64,000 nucleotides of DNA from contig NZ_NPKP01000003.1 of assembly GCF_008329585.1 (NCBI RefSeq), positions 434,001 to 498,000 on the forward strand. Reading direction: 5' to 3'. Below, piece by piece: positions 37,018 through 46,184 of this stretch. Below the pieces are notes generated by a model that worked only from the letters and a program-made list of their open reading frames with translations, was not told where the DNA came from and ran no database searches. The stretch comes from Mycolicibacterium sp. P9-22. Its GTDB lineage: Bacteria; Actinomycetota; Actinomycetes; Mycobacteriales; Mycobacteriaceae. Position 1 is the first letter of the stretch; every line of letters begins with the position of its first letter. The position numbers and the translations under genes are program-made.

Positions 37018-38651
37018 CGTCGGCCCGCCGCGGTGCTTTCGGAGGAATTCAGGGGTCCGCCTTCGGTTTCGGCCAGGACCGGGCGGTTACCGCCGAATCC
37101 CGGGATGAGTGATGCGCCGTTGTAGCTGACCAGTGTCTGCGCCAGCCCGAGGATGAGAATCGCCGTGATGACGGTGAACCCCGCCCACAGCTCGGTGTAG
37201 ATCAGCACGCCGGTCGCCCCGCCGATCACCCACGCCAGCTGCAGCACCGACTCGGACCGGCCGAACGCCGAGGCCCGCGACTCCTCCGGAAGGTCGTCCT
37301 GCAGTGAGGCGTCCAGGGACGCCTTCGCGATGGCACTGGCGCCGGAGGTGATGAGGGTGGCCACCGCGACGACGATCAAATTGCCGCTGAGCGCGGCGGC
37401 CAGCGCCGACAGCGTCACCGCGACCGCCGCGCGGACCACCAGCAGCGCGGGCCGGCCCAGTTTGAGGCGGGCCGCGGTGAAGTTCCCGGTGAAGTTGCCG
37501 ATCGCCGCGGCCGCACCGATCAGGCCGAGGATGCGCAACTGTTCCCAGCCGCCGTCACCGTGGGCTTTCGCGACAAAGGCCGGATAGAGGAACAGGAATC
37601 CCACCATCACCTTGATGGTGCAGTTGCCCCACAGCGAGGTGATGATGTTGCGGCCCATCGGCTGCCGCGCCGCCGAACGCCCCGGATGACGCCGCAGTTG
37701 GTCGGTCCCGCCGTGATAGCTCAGCGTGGTCGGCACCTCGCCGGTGGTGACCTCGACCCACTTCGGGATGCGCATCGCCAGCACCGCTCCGCCGACGGTC
37801 ACCGCCACCAGCACGTACAGCGCCCCGGGCAGCTCGAACATGTTGAACAGGTACTCCGCGCCCGCCGCGAGCCCGCCGCCGATCACCGTCCCGAACAGCA
37901 GGCCGAACGTCGTCAGCCGCGAATTCACCCGGACCAGGTCGATGGTCGGTGGCAGCACCCGTGGCGTCACCGCGCTGCGCAGCACGCTGAATGACTTGGA
38001 CAGCACCATCATTCCGAGCGCACAGGGGTAGAGCACCCAGGGCGGGAAGCTGCCGTTCGCGCCGTCGTAGTTGGCGATCAGCACCACCGCGAGCACGGTG
38101 CGCGCCGCGAAGGACATCGCCAGCGCGATCCGGCGACCGTGCTGCAGCCGGTCCAGCGCCGGGCCGATCAACGGCGCGATCACCGCGAACGGGGCGATGG
38201 TGATGAGCAGGTACAGCGCGACCTTGCTCTTGCTCTCCCCGGAGGCCGCCGCGAAGAACAGGGTGTTGGCCAGGGCCACGGCCATGGCGGCGTCGACCGC
38301 GAAGTTCGCGACCACCGGCCATGTCAGCGCCGTCAGCCCGGACTTGTCGGCACCGTCGGCGGTGGCCGCCCGGTGCACCAGCCCGTACATCTTGGAACCC
38401 ATCTCCCGGCTGCGCTGGGCGGCCGCGCGGGTGACGGTGACGCGCTCACCCGCGGACGCCCCGGCCCGGGGCGGGGGATCGGTGCGGCGCCGGGTCGCGT
38501 CGCTGTCGTCCAGCGGCGGCAACCAGCGGTTCGCGCTCGGGGTCTGCCCCCGACGGGGCATCTCGCCGTCGCTCGGATAGTTGGCCATGCCGGGGTGCTC
38601 GTCGCCGGACGGAGGCCGCGGCGGGTAGTAGCGGGGATCCCGGGAAGACAC
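37014..38651 (-). CDS. MFS-type integral membrane protein (Rv0876c-like)
   Basis: 545 aa. About 110 polar N-terminal residues (RDPRYYPPRPPSGDEHPG...) precede 10-12 transmembrane helices with major-facilitator features (VIAPLIGPALDRLQHGRRIA). A long cytoplasmic loop (GRSAARQPMGRN) divides the halves. The start is GTG 38649-38651. The substrate is unknown; it is co-transcribed with the DUF2771 gene and divergent from the DUF3027 gene. Confidence 0.88.
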   Translation of the reverse strand: MSSRDPRYYPPRPPSGDEHPGMANYPSDGEMPRRGQTPSANRWLPPLDDSDATRRRTDPPPRAGASAGERVTVTRAAAQRSREMGSKMYGLVHRAATADGADKSGLTALTWPVVANFAVDAAMAVALANTLFFAAASGESKSKVALYLLITIAPFAVIAPLIGPALDRLQHGRRIALAMSFAARTVLAVVLIANYDGANGSFPPWVLYPCALGMMVLSKSFSVLRSAVTPRVLPPTIDLVRVNSRLTTFGLLFGTVIGGGLAAGAEYLFNMFELPGALYVLVAVTVGGAVLAMRIPKWVEVTTGEVPTTLSYHGGTDQLRRHPGRSAARQPMGRNIITSLWGNCTIKVMVGFLFLYPAFVAKAHGDGGWEQLRILGLIGAAAAIGNFTGNFTAARLKLGRPALLVVRAAVAVTLSALAAALSGNLIVVAVATLITSGASAIAKASLDASLQDDLPEESRASAFGRSESVLQLAWVIGGATGVLIYTELWAGFTVITAILILGLAQTLVSYNGASLIPGFGGNRPVLAETEGGPLNSSESTAAGRR

Positions 38652-38738
38652 GTTGTCGATTGTCCCTTAAACCGGCGGCCGCGGCGTGCAGGCCACCGGT
38701 GTGGCTCTGGCGCGCATGGTCAGGCAATATGGACACCG

Positions 38739-39521
38739 ATGGACAGCATGACGGATGTGACCGAGCAGGCCCCGGATATCGAGCTGCCGCAAGAGCGGCC
38801 GCCGGCACTGGAGGCCCTGTTGATGGGCGCCGTCGATATCGCCCGAGGCGCCGTCGAGGAGCTCAGCGGGCCCGACAGCGTGGGTGAATACCTCGGAGCG
38901 GTGTTCGACGACCCGACCGCGGCCACCCACCGGTTCCTGGCCGTGCTGCCCGGTTATCAGGGCTGGCAGTGGGCCGTCGTGGTGGCCGGCTACCCGGGTA
39001 CCGACCACGTGACCATCAGCGAAGCCGTGCTGGTGCCCGGCCCCACGGCGCTGCTGGCGCCGCAGTGGGTGCCGTGGGATGAGCGTGTCCAGCCGGGTGA
39101 CCTCGGCCCCGGTGACCTGCTGGCCACCCCTCCCGACGACCCGCGACTGGTGCCGGGCCACATGTCCAGCGGCGATCCCGAACTCGACGAACTGGCCGGT
39201 GAGGTCGGGCTGGGCCGCCGCCGGGTACTCAGCCTGGAGGGCCGCCTCGACGCCGCCGAGCGCTGGCACGACGGTGAGTTCGGTCCGGCGTCGGCCATGG
39301 CCCGCGCCACCCGCCGGGTGTGCCGCGAATGCGGTTTCTACGTCCCGCTGGCCGGATCGTTGGGCACCTTGTTCGGCGTCTGCTGCAACGAGTTGTCCGC
39401 CGACGGTCGCGTGGTGGAATGCGAATACGGCTGCGGAGCCCATTCGGACACCCCGGTGCCCGCGGGTACCGGCTCGCCGCTCTACGTGCCGTATGACGAC
39501 GGCGTGCTCGACCTGAACTAG
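38739..39521 (+). CDS. DUF3027 protein with Cys-rich C-terminus (Rv0877-like)
   Basis: 260 aa. The DUF3027 core includes TAATHRFLAVLPGYQGWQWA and LVPGPTALLAPQWVPWDERV. The C-terminal RVCRECGFYVPLAGSLG, VCCNELSADGRVVECEYGCG has CxxC-type pairs resembling a zinc ribbon. A CAATAT -10-like element just upstream suggests a leaderless message from ATG 38739. Function is unknown. It overlaps the convergent SRPBCC gene by 4 bp. Confidence 0.88.
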   Translation: MDSMTDVTEQAPDIELPQERPPALEALLMGAVDIARGAVEELSGPDSVGEYLGAVFDDPTAATHRFLAVLPGYQGWQWAVVVAGYPGTDHVTISEAVLVPGPTALLAPQWVPWDERVQPGDLGPGDLLATPPDDPRLVPGHMSSGDPELDELAGEVGLGRRRVLSLEGRLDAAERWHDGEFGPASAMARATRRVCRECGFYVPLAGSLGTLFGVCCNELSADGRVVECEYGCGAHSDTPVPAGTGSPLYVPYDDGVLDLN

Positions 39522-39973
39522 CCGCGCTCTGCTGCGGATTTGATCCGCGAGAGCGTCTCGTTCATGCCCTCGACCAGCTCGACCTCGAAGCTGGGCACCC
39601 CGCCCATGACGGCGTTCACCGTGACCGTGGAGAACTTCTTGATGCCGTTGGGTGCGCGGCGACTCTCGACCACGCGCGTGCCGCCGTCGATCGGCTCGAG
39701 CTCATAGCTCCACTCGGTGCCGTTCGCGTCGACGCGGAAGGCCAGCCTGCATTCCGGTTCGACCGCGATGATGGTGCTGGTGGTCGGCCAGACGAGCAGC
39801 CGGCGCCGGTTGATGTTCACCGTCTTGGCGCCCACCCGCAGCGGCCCGAAAACCTTCATGGCCCGGCACTGCGGACTCCAGTGCGGCATCCTCTTCAGAT
39901 CCGAGATCAGCTCCCAGACCCTCGCGGGCGGAGCGGCGATGTCGATCTGCGCCTGCAGTAACGGGGCTCCCAT
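39518..39973 (-). CDS. SRPBCC (polyketide-cyclase-like) protein
   Basis: 151-aa START/Bet v1-like fold: QAQIDIAAPPARVWELISDL, MPHWSPQCRAMKVFG, WSYELEPIDGGTRVVESRRA, and a C-terminal helix EVELVEGMNETLSRIKSAAE. It probably binds a hydrophobic ligand; none can be named. ATG 39971-39973 is preceded by AAGGAGA. It lies between DUF2530 and DUF3027 genes, a position where I recall a PPE gene in M. tuberculosis. Confidence 0.85.
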   Translation of the reverse strand: MGAPLLQAQIDIAAPPARVWELISDLKRMPHWSPQCRAMKVFGPLRVGAKTVNINRRRLLVWPTTSTIIAVEPECRLAFRVDANGTEWSYELEPIDGGTRVVESRRAPNGIKKFSTVTVNAVMGGVPSFEVELVEGMNETLSRIKSAAERG

Positions 39974-39988
39974 GGTTCTCCTTCGAGG

Positions 39989-40240
39989 TCAGCTGAGACC
40001 CTGCTGGGCGCCGCGATCACCGCGCCGTGCGGAGCGCCGCTGCAGCAGGAAGATCGACGTGCCGAGCAGGCCGACGCCCAGTCCGGCCACCGTGATCGGC
40101 CGCCAGTCGTGCAGGCCGGCAACGGTGAATGCGAGCACCACCGCGATCAGCCAGCCGATGGCGATCACGACGATCACCGGTACCGGTTCGAGCCACCGCG
40201 CGGGCAGCGCAGGCGGCTCGGGCGGCGGCTTCGCGGTCAT
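39989..40240 (-). CDS. DUF2530 small membrane protein (Rv0879c-like)
   Basis: 83 aa with two transmembrane helices ([20 protein letters not shown] and [19 protein letters not shown]), a Pro-rich start and a basic tail. Function is unknown. It is divergent from the MarR-type gene, as are Rv0879c and Rv0880. Confidence 0.85.
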   Translation of the reverse strand: MTAKPPPEPPALPARWLEPVPVIVVIAIGWLIAVVLAFTVAGLHDWRPITVAGLGVGLLGTSIFLLQRRSARRGDRGAQQGLS

Positions 40241-40284
40241 CGCTTGTCAACCTAGCCGATGCCCGCTGGGTATTGTTCGGACCT

Positions 40285-40719
40285 GTGACTGACGACGTAG
40301 ATGCCCGGTTACCGAGCGATCTGTCGTTGGCGGTGGTGCGGCTGGCCCGTCAGCTCCGATTCCGCAGACCCGATTCGCCGGTATCGCTGACCCAGCTGTC
40401 CGCCCTGGCCACGGTGGCCAAGGAGGGGCCGATGACCCCCGGCGCGCTGGCCGCCCGCGAGCGGGTCCGCCCGCCGTCGATGACCAGGGTGATCGCCTCG
40501 CTGGTGGATCTCGGGTTCGTCAACCGCACCGCACACCCCGATGACGGCCGGCAGGTGCTGGTGTCGGTGTCCGCGGCCGGCGTCGATCTGATCGAGGCCG
40601 AGCGCCGGGCCAGCCGGGAGTGGCTGTCCCAGCGACTGGCCCAACTGAGCGCCGATGAGCGAGCCACCCTGCTCGCCGCCGCGGACCTGATGCTGGCCAT
40701 CGTGGACGAAGGCGCCTGA
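40285..40719 (+). CDS. MarR-family regulator (Rv0880-like)
   Basis: 144 aa. The winged HTH spans residues about 35-100 ([59 protein letters not shown]). GTG 40285 is about 8 nt after a TATTGT -10-like hexamer. Rv0880 is a described redox-related MarR repressor in M. tuberculosis; equivalence here is by position and sequence. The next gene begins right after its stop. Confidence 0.9.
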   Translation: MTDDVDARLPSDLSLAVVRLARQLRFRRPDSPVSLTQLSALATVAKEGPMTPGALAARERVRPPSMTRVIASLVDLGFVNRTAHPDDGRQVLVSVSAAGVDLIEAERRASREWLSQRLAQLSADERATLLAAADLMLAIVDEGA

Positions 40720-40720
40720 A

Positions 40721-41536
40721 CTGGCTCACATAGTCGATATCGAGGATCCCGCCGACCCGCGCCTCGACGATTTCCGCGATCTCAACAGCGTCGACCGCCG
40801 TCCCGATCTGCCGAGCGGCAAGGGCCTGGTCATCGCCGAGGGTGTGCTGGTGGTGCAGCGCATGCTGGCCTCCCGGTTCCGTCCGCGCGCGCTGCTGGGC
40901 ACCGACCGCAGGTTGGGGGAGCTGACCGAGGACCTGGCCGGCGTCGACGTCCCGGTCTACCGCGCCACGGCGGAGGTGATGGCCGCCGCGGTGGGATTTC
41001 ACCTCAACCGCGGCGTGCTGGCGGCAGCACCGCGACCGGGTGAGCTGACCGTCGACGCGGTGATCGCCGACGCTCGCACCGTGGCGGTGCTCGAGGGCGT
41101 CAACGACCACGAGAACCTGGGTTCGATCTTCCGCAACGCTGCCGGGCTGGGCGTGGACGGTGTGCTGTTCGGTACCGGTTGCGCGGACCCGCTGTACCGG
41201 CGTGCGGTGCGGGTCTCGATGGGGCATGCCCTGTTGGTGCCCTACGCCTGGGCGTCGTCCTGGCCGGATGATCTGGAGATGTTGCGCGACAACGGCTTCC
41301 GGGTGCTGGCGATGACGCCGAATCCGGCCGCGCCGACGCTGGCGTCGGCCATGGCCGACCTGGCGGGGGACAAGGTCGCGATGATGGTCGGCGCCGAGGG
41401 GCCGGGCCTCAAGGAACACACCATGCGGTCCGCCGATGTACGGGTGCGGATCCCGATGTCGCGGGGCACCGATTCGCTGAACGTCGCGACCGCCGCCGCG
41501 CTCGCGTTCTACGAGCGCGCTAGGTTGGACCCGTGA
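40721..41536 (+). CDS. TrmH/SpoU-family RNA methyltransferase (Rv0881-like), probable CTG start
   Basis: 271 aa. SPOUT-class 2'-O-ribose methyltransferase: N-terminal RNA-binding part LVIAEGVLVVQRMLASRFRP, then motif 1 DHENLGSIFRNAAGLGVDGV, motif 2 MVGAEGPGLKE and motif 3 IPMSRGTDSLNVATAAALAF. The conserved N-terminus (DIEDPADPRLDDFRDLNSVD) is upstream of the first in-frame ATG or GTG. The only candidate that keeps it is CTG 40721, with GAAGG 8 nt before it, so non-canonical initiation is inferred. It overlaps the next gene by 4 bp. Confidence 0.88.
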   Translation: MAHIVDIEDPADPRLDDFRDLNSVDRRPDLPSGKGLVIAEGVLVVQRMLASRFRPRALLGTDRRLGELTEDLAGVDVPVYRATAEVMAAAVGFHLNRGVLAAAPRPGELTVDAVIADARTVAVLEGVNDHENLGSIFRNAAGLGVDGVLFGTGCADPLYRRAVRVSMGHALLVPYAWASSWPDDLEMLRDNGFRVLAMTPNPAAPTLASAMADLAGDKVAMMVGAEGPGLKEHTMRSADVRVRIPMSRGTDSLNVATAAALAFYERARLDP

Positions 41537-41802
41537 CCGACGCCGATACACCCTGGGGCACCGGGCTGACGGTCGCGGCGTTCGTGGCCGCGGTGGTGGG
41601 CACGGCGATCGTGGTGCTCAGTCGCGGGCTGATCACCATCCACCCACTGCTGGCGGTCGGCCTCAATCTGGTCGCCGTCGGAGGGCTGGCGCCGACGGTG
41701 TGGGGCTGGCGCAAGTTACCGGTCTGGCGCTGGTTCGTGCTCGGGTCCGGGGTCGGGGTGGCGGTCGGGTGGATCGTCGCGCTGGCCCTCGCGTTCTACT
41801 GA
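41533..41802 (+). CDS. DUF2537 membrane protein (Rv0882-like)
   Basis: 89 aa with three hydrophobic helices (LTVAAFVAAVVGTAIVVLS, LLAVGLNLVAVGGLAPTVW, WFVLGSGVGVAVGWIVALAL). GTG 41533 overlaps the methyltransferase stop (GTGA), so translation is coupled. Function is unknown. It marks the left border of the accessory island. Confidence 0.87.
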   Translation: MTDADTPWGTGLTVAAFVAAVVGTAIVVLSRGLITIHPLLAVGLNLVAVGGLAPTVWGWRKLPVWRWFVLGSGVGVAVGWIVALALAFY

Positions 41803-42584
41803 TTCAGCAGCACCGCAGCGAGTTTGGTGCGCCACGCGGCGATGTCATCTGTGCCGAGAATGCGTAGCACCACCTCATCGGCACCGGCCGCGTGGTACTC
41901 GGCGACGCGCTCGGCGATGCGCCGCGGTTCGCCCCAGGCGGTGATGCCGTCGAGCAGCCGGTCACTCACCTGATCGATATCGGCTTCGGTGAAGCCCTGG
42001 CGCAACAGGTTTCGGCGGTAGCCGCCGGGTTTCCAGGCCAGGAACTCCAACGGGCCGGACGCCGCGCGGCGCACGTTGTCGCGGTCGGTCTGCGGGATCA
42101 CCATCTGCAGCACGGCCAGGGTGCGGTCGTCGCCGAGTTGCGCTCTGGCCTGTGCCACATACTCGGGTGTCACCAGGTAGGGGTAGGCACCCCGGGCACG
42201 CTCGCGCGCCAGCGTCAGCATGTTCGGTCCGAGCGCGGCCAGCACCCCGGCGCGGATGCCGGCCGCGTCCAGTTCGTCCAGATAACCGCCGATGGTCTGC
42301 AGTGGCCGCGGACCGTGCGCACCACCGATTCCCACCACGAACCGGCCGGGTTCGAGGTCGTCGTGCAACGCAATGACATCGGCGGCGGGCACCCGAGCCA
42401 CCGAGATGATCCCGGTGGCCACCGGGATGGTGGTGGTGGCGCGCACCGCCGCCGCGATCATCGGCAGATCGCCGGAGCGCCACAGGGTGGCGTACCCGAG
42501 GTCCTGCGCGTGGCGCGCCTCCTCGGCGACGACGGCCGCGTCATCGGTGTAGGGATTGCTGCTGGCCAGCCCGATCGCACTCAT
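41796..42584 (-). CDS. LLM-class F420-dependent oxidoreductase (TIGR03620-like)
   Basis: 262-aa luciferase-like protein: LASSNPYTDDAAVVAEEARH, GYATLWRSGDLPMIAAAVRA, TGIISVARVPAADVIALHDD, and GRFVVGIGGAHGPRPLQTIG. Probably F420-dependent; substrate unknown. Start ATG 42582-42584. It overlaps the convergent DUF2537 gene by 7 bp. Confidence 0.87.
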   Translation of the reverse strand: MSAIGLASSNPYTDDAAVVAEEARHAQDLGYATLWRSGDLPMIAAAVRATTTIPVATGIISVARVPAADVIALHDDLEPGRFVVGIGGAHGPRPLQTIGGYLDELDAAGIRAGVLAALGPNMLTLARERARGAYPYLVTPEYVAQARAQLGDDRTLAVLQMVIPQTDRDNVRRAASGPLEFLAWKPGGYRRNLLRQGFTEADIDQVSDRLLDGITAWGEPRRIAERVAEYHAAGADEVVLRILGTDDIAAWRTKLAAVLLNQ

Positions 42585-42602
42585 GGATCAGACCGTAGAA
42601 CC

Positions 42603-44828
42603 TCAAGCATTCTTCAGGTCAAGGCCTTTCAGTGACGGCGGGAGATTGCCGTGATGCAGCACGCCCAGACGCTGGGTGGCGCGGGTCAGGGCGACGTAGA
42701 GTTCGGCAGCCCCGCGTGGGCCCTCGGCGATGATCCGCTCCGGTGCCACCACCAGCACGGCGTCGAACTCCAGTCCCTTGGTCAGCGCGGCCGGCACCGT
42801 GCCGGGCACCCCCGGCGGTCCGATCACCACGCTGGTCCCTTCACGGGCCGCCTCCTCTTCGACGAATTCCTTGATGGCGGTGTCGAGTTCGCCTTCGGTC
42901 ACCTTCTTCGACCAGGGCTGTACACCGCACGAGCGCACCGATTCCGGTGGCTGGATGCCCGGGGCGAACTCGGCGAGCACCGCGGCGGCGACGGCCATGA
43001 TCTCCGCCGGGGTGCGGTAATTCACCGTCAGCGGCCGATAGACCCAGCGCGACTTCACATACGGCGCCAGCATGGTGTCCCAGGACTGCGCACCCGCCTC
43101 GGAGCGACGTTGCGCCAGGTCGCCGACGATGGTGAAGGATCGCGCCGGGCAGCGCCGCATCAGCACCCGCCAGTCCATCTCCGAGAGTTCCTGGGCCTCG
43201 TCGACCACGACGTGGCGATAGGTCCAATCCCGGTCCGCGGCAGCACGTTCGGCCAGCTCACGGTTGTCCTGCTCGATGAACCTGTCGGCCAGTTCCTCGG
43301 CGCCGATCAGGTCGGCGGCGATCAGGTGGTCCTCATCGTCCATCAGGTCCTCGCGGGCCACCATCAGATCCAGCACGCCCGCGGCGTAGGCCGCCTCCTC
43401 CTGGCGCTCCTTCTCGGCGTTCGCATCGGGTTTGATCCCGCCCAGCAGATCCACCAACTCATCGAGCAACGGGACATCGGACACCGTCCAGGCCCGTCCG
43501 TCCGGTCGCCACAGCGACTCGTCGGCACCGGCGGCCTTGAGCCGTTCGGGGGATTCGCACAGTGCTCCGAGTAGTGATTCCGGTGTCAGCTCGGGCCACA
43601 GTTCGTCCAGCGCAGCCTTGAACGCGTCGTGGTCTTCGAGTTCGTCGAGCAGTTCGGCGCGCAGATGTTCCCAGGCCTGCTTGTCGTCACGGGTCAACCA
43701 GCCCTTGCCGATGCGCGCGATCGCACGTTCGGTGAGCACCCAGGTGATCACATCGGTGAACACCGCCCGGGCGTCGTTGTGCGGCAGACCCGCCTCGCGT
43801 GCCTCCTGGATCGCCCAGGCGGCAGCCTCGGTGTTGATCTCGACCGTGACATCGGCCAGCTTGATCGGCAGCGGTTCCTCCGGGGTGCGCTGACGGTCGG
43901 CGACGGCGGCCTTCAGGACGTCGAGCATCTTCAGGGAACCCTTGGCGCGCGCGGCATCCGGGGCGTCCTCGGCGGTGGTGTGCAGCCCGGGCACCAGATC
44001 ACCGGTGGTCATGAACACCACATTGGTCTCACCGAGCGAGGGCAGCACCCGGCCGACGTGATTGAGGAACGCCGGGCTGGGGCCGATGACCAGCACCCCG
44101 TGCCGCTCCATCCGCTCGCGCTGCGTGTAGAGCAGGTAGGCCACCCGGTGCAGCGCCACCACCGTCTTGCCGGTGCCCGGGCCGCCCTCGATGACCAGTA
44201 CCCCGGAGTGGTCGAGCCGGATGATCTCGTCCTGCTCGGCCTGGATCGTCGCGACGATATCGCTCATACCCTCGGTGCGCGGCGCGTTGACCGCCGCCAG
44301 CAGAGCGGCGTCGCTGGACCCGTCCGGTTCATCGGGTCCTGGACGGCCGAGCACCTCATCGGTGAAATCGAGCACCTTACGCCCGCGGGTGTGGAACTGG
44401 CGCCTGCGCCGCATGTTCTCCGGGCTGGCGGCGGTGGCCACGTAGAACGCGCGGGCCGCGGGTGCGCGCCAGTCCAGCAGCAGCGGCTCGTAGTCGTTCT
44501 CGTTGTCGAACAGCCCGAGCCGACCGATGTAGGACCGCTCACCCTCGATGCTCTCGAGTTGGCCGAAGCACAGTCCGCTGTCGGCCACGTCGAGCCTGCT
44601 GACCTCTTTGCCCAGCGCACGCACGTCGGCGTCGCGGTTGACCAGGGTGGCCCCGTCTTGTTTGTCGATATCGCCCTTGAGCGCCGCCGAATAGCGGTCC
44701 TTGGCGCGCGCTCGTTCGGCATCGAGCCGGTCATACAGCGCCGCCACGTACTGGCGCTCGGCCTCTAGTTCTGCCTGATAGTCCTGGGTTGTCATGTGCC
44801 CCTTGTTGTTTCGTAAGTTCTGGTTCAC
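42603..44828 (-). CDS. helR: HelD/HelR-type RNA polymerase-recycling ATPase
   Basis: 741-aa SF1 helicase-like motor that binds RNA polymerase. An N-terminal coiled coil (YQAELEAERQYVAALYDRLD) enters the RNAP channel in HelD structures. Walker A is VIEGGPGTGKTVVALHRVAY; a DEAQ-type motif II is VVVDEAQELSEMDWRVLM; motif VI is YVALTRATQRLGVL. HelR members displace rifamycins from RNAP and confer tolerance. Coupling to the upstream glycosyltransferase (GTGA overlap at 44825-44828) and the RAE ahead of that gene support HelR over housekeeping HelD. ATG 44795 is an alternative start nearer the family N-terminus. Confidence 0.87.
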   Translation of the reverse strand: MNQNLRNNKGHMTTQDYQAELEAERQYVAALYDRLDAERARAKDRYSAALKGDIDKQDGATLVNRDADVRALGKEVSRLDVADSGLCFGQLESIEGERSYIGRLGLFDNENDYEPLLLDWRAPAARAFYVATAASPENMRRRRQFHTRGRKVLDFTDEVLGRPGPDEPDGSSDAALLAAVNAPRTEGMSDIVATIQAEQDEIIRLDHSGVLVIEGGPGTGKTVVALHRVAYLLYTQRERMERHGVLVIGPSPAFLNHVGRVLPSLGETNVVFMTTGDLVPGLHTTAEDAPDAARAKGSLKMLDVLKAAVADRQRTPEEPLPIKLADVTVEINTEAAAWAIQEAREAGLPHNDARAVFTDVITWVLTERAIARIGKGWLTRDDKQAWEHLRAELLDELEDHDAFKAALDELWPELTPESLLGALCESPERLKAAGADESLWRPDGRAWTVSDVPLLDELVDLLGGIKPDANAEKERQEEAAYAAGVLDLMVAREDLMDDEDHLIAADLIGAEELADRFIEQDNRELAERAAADRDWTYRHVVVDEAQELSEMDWRVLMRRCPARSFTIVGDLAQRRSEAGAQSWDTMLAPYVKSRWVYRPLTVNYRTPAEIMAVAAAVLAEFAPGIQPPESVRSCGVQPWSKKVTEGELDTAIKEFVEEEAAREGTSVVIGPPGVPGTVPAALTKGLEFDAVLVVAPERIIAEGPRGAAELYVALTRATQRLGVLHHGNLPPSLKGLDLKNA

Positions 44829-46006
44829 GCGTTCAGCAGCATCTTTGCGGCCGTTGCCGCCCCGTCGGTGCGAATGGTGCCGGCCACGGCGATCGCTCTG
44901 GTTCGGGTCTCGGGGGTCAGTACCAGCGTAAGCGCCTCCGCGAGTGAGTGGACGGTCGGCGTCGGGTCGTGATGCGCCACCCCGATGCCGAGGTCGGCGA
45001 CCCGGCCCGCCCAGTAGGGCTGGTCGACGATCTGCGGTACCACCACCTGCGGCGCGCCGGCCCGCGCGGCCGTCGTCGTGGTGCCCGCCCCGCCGTGATG
45101 CACCACCGCGGCCACCTGTGGGAACAGTGCCTGGTGGTTGACCTCGCCGATGACGAAGCAGTCCGTGTCGGCCGTGGTCAGGCCGGCCCAGCCGCTGCCG
45201 ATCAACACCCGCCTGTTCTGGCGCCGGATCGCCTCGATGGCGACCTCGGCGGCTTCCTCGGGCGCCGTCACACTCCCGAAGCCGACATACACCGGTGGGG
45301 TACCGGCAGCGAGGAAGGCTTCCAGGTCCGGCGGCAGGGGGCGTGCGTCGGGCACGATCCAGGCGCCGGTTTGCACGACGTCGTAACCCGGATGGGCGTG
45401 CAGCGGGCTCAGCACCGGGTCACACGCCAGCCACGGGGTGTGGGTGAACGTGTGGTCGCGGACGTTGTCGATCGGTGCCATGCCTCTCGCTTTTCGCTGT
45501 TCGTTCAGCGCCGGGCCGTAGAGCGCCTGCACCTTCCCGGCGTCCAGCTCCCACAGCACCCGGTTGTCGGTTTCACCCTCGGGGAACGGTTTGCCCGGCC
45601 GCGGCAGCGGACGGTAGTCCGGCGACGGCAGCACCTGAGGGGTGAACATCACGCATCGGTACGGCACGTCGAGCAGTTCGGCGATCGAGCGCATCCCCGC
45701 AGGCATCAGACCGGTCGCGACGATGGCGTCGCACGTGCCGGCCGTTTCGAGAAGCTCGAACTGGCCGGCCACCAACGCCGCGGCGAGCGCCGGTGCGTCG
45801 TCGGCGGTGGCCCTCTGGACGTGCACCAGCTCGCGCACCGACGGGCCGGTCGGCACCATCGGCACACCCGCTGCATCGAGGAGGTCGGTGAAGTCCGGAG
45901 GAGCGCACATCAGCGCGTCGGCGCCCTGGTTTTGCAGTTCGAGTGCCAGCGCCAGCAGCGGCTCGATATCCCCGCGCGACCCGAATGTGTAGAGCAGAAC
46001 TCGCAT
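44825..46006 (-). CDS. GT1-family glycosyltransferase, probable rifamycin glycosyltransferase
   Basis: 393-aa UDP-glycosyltransferase of the GtfA/Rgt type. The N-terminal LLYTFGSRGDIEPLLALALE contains the SRGD acceptor-domain signature. The donor domain has PPVYVGFGSVTAPEE, and FPQVAAVVHHGGAGTTTTAA with the conserved HHGGAGTT motif, then PQIVDQPYWAGRVADLGIG. Rgt enzymes glucosylate rifamycins; the RAE 59 bp upstream and co-translation with helR make this the best functional guess, but related enzymes act on glycopeptides or sterols. ATG 46004-46006. Confidence 0.85.
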   Translation of the reverse strand: MRVLLYTFGSRGDIEPLLALALELQNQGADALMCAPPDFTDLLDAAGVPMVPTGPSVRELVHVQRATADDAPALAAALVAGQFELLETAGTCDAIVATGLMPAGMRSIAELLDVPYRCVMFTPQVLPSPDYRPLPRPGKPFPEGETDNRVLWELDAGKVQALYGPALNEQRKARGMAPIDNVRDHTFTHTPWLACDPVLSPLHAHPGYDVVQTGAWIVPDARPLPPDLEAFLAAGTPPVYVGFGSVTAPEEAAEVAIEAIRRQNRRVLIGSGWAGLTTADTDCFVIGEVNHQALFPQVAAVVHHGGAGTTTTAARAGAPQVVVPQIVDQPYWAGRVADLGIGVAHHDPTPTVHSLAEALTLVLTPETRTRAIAVAGTIRTDGAATAAKMLLNA

Positions 46007-46064
46007 TGTGTGGCCCCCTGATGTGGTGAATTTCTTTCAGCCGAGCGATTTTGCGGCATGACCC

Positions 46065-46098
46065 GGGTCTTGCCGCAAGCCCCGGGGCGCGCTATAAG
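46065..46098 (-). promoter_or_regulatory. Rifamycin-associated element (RAE) and -10 box of the rgt-helR operon
   Basis: On the minus strand GGGGCTTGCGGCAAGACCC (46065-46083) is a 19-bp inverted repeat (GGG-N-CTTGC-G-GCAAG-N-CCC). It matches the RAE described upstream of rifamycin-inactivation and helR genes in actinobacteria. A TTATAG/TATAGC -10-like sequence lies just upstream (about 46092-46098), so the RAE falls near the transcription start. Confidence 0.85.
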
Positions 46099-46184
46099 TT
46101 GAGAGTGGGAAGGCGACGGCCTTCCCTCTTTTGGGCCGACTCACCCTTGAACTGGTTCGAAGTGAGCGCTGTAATCCGAAAGGT

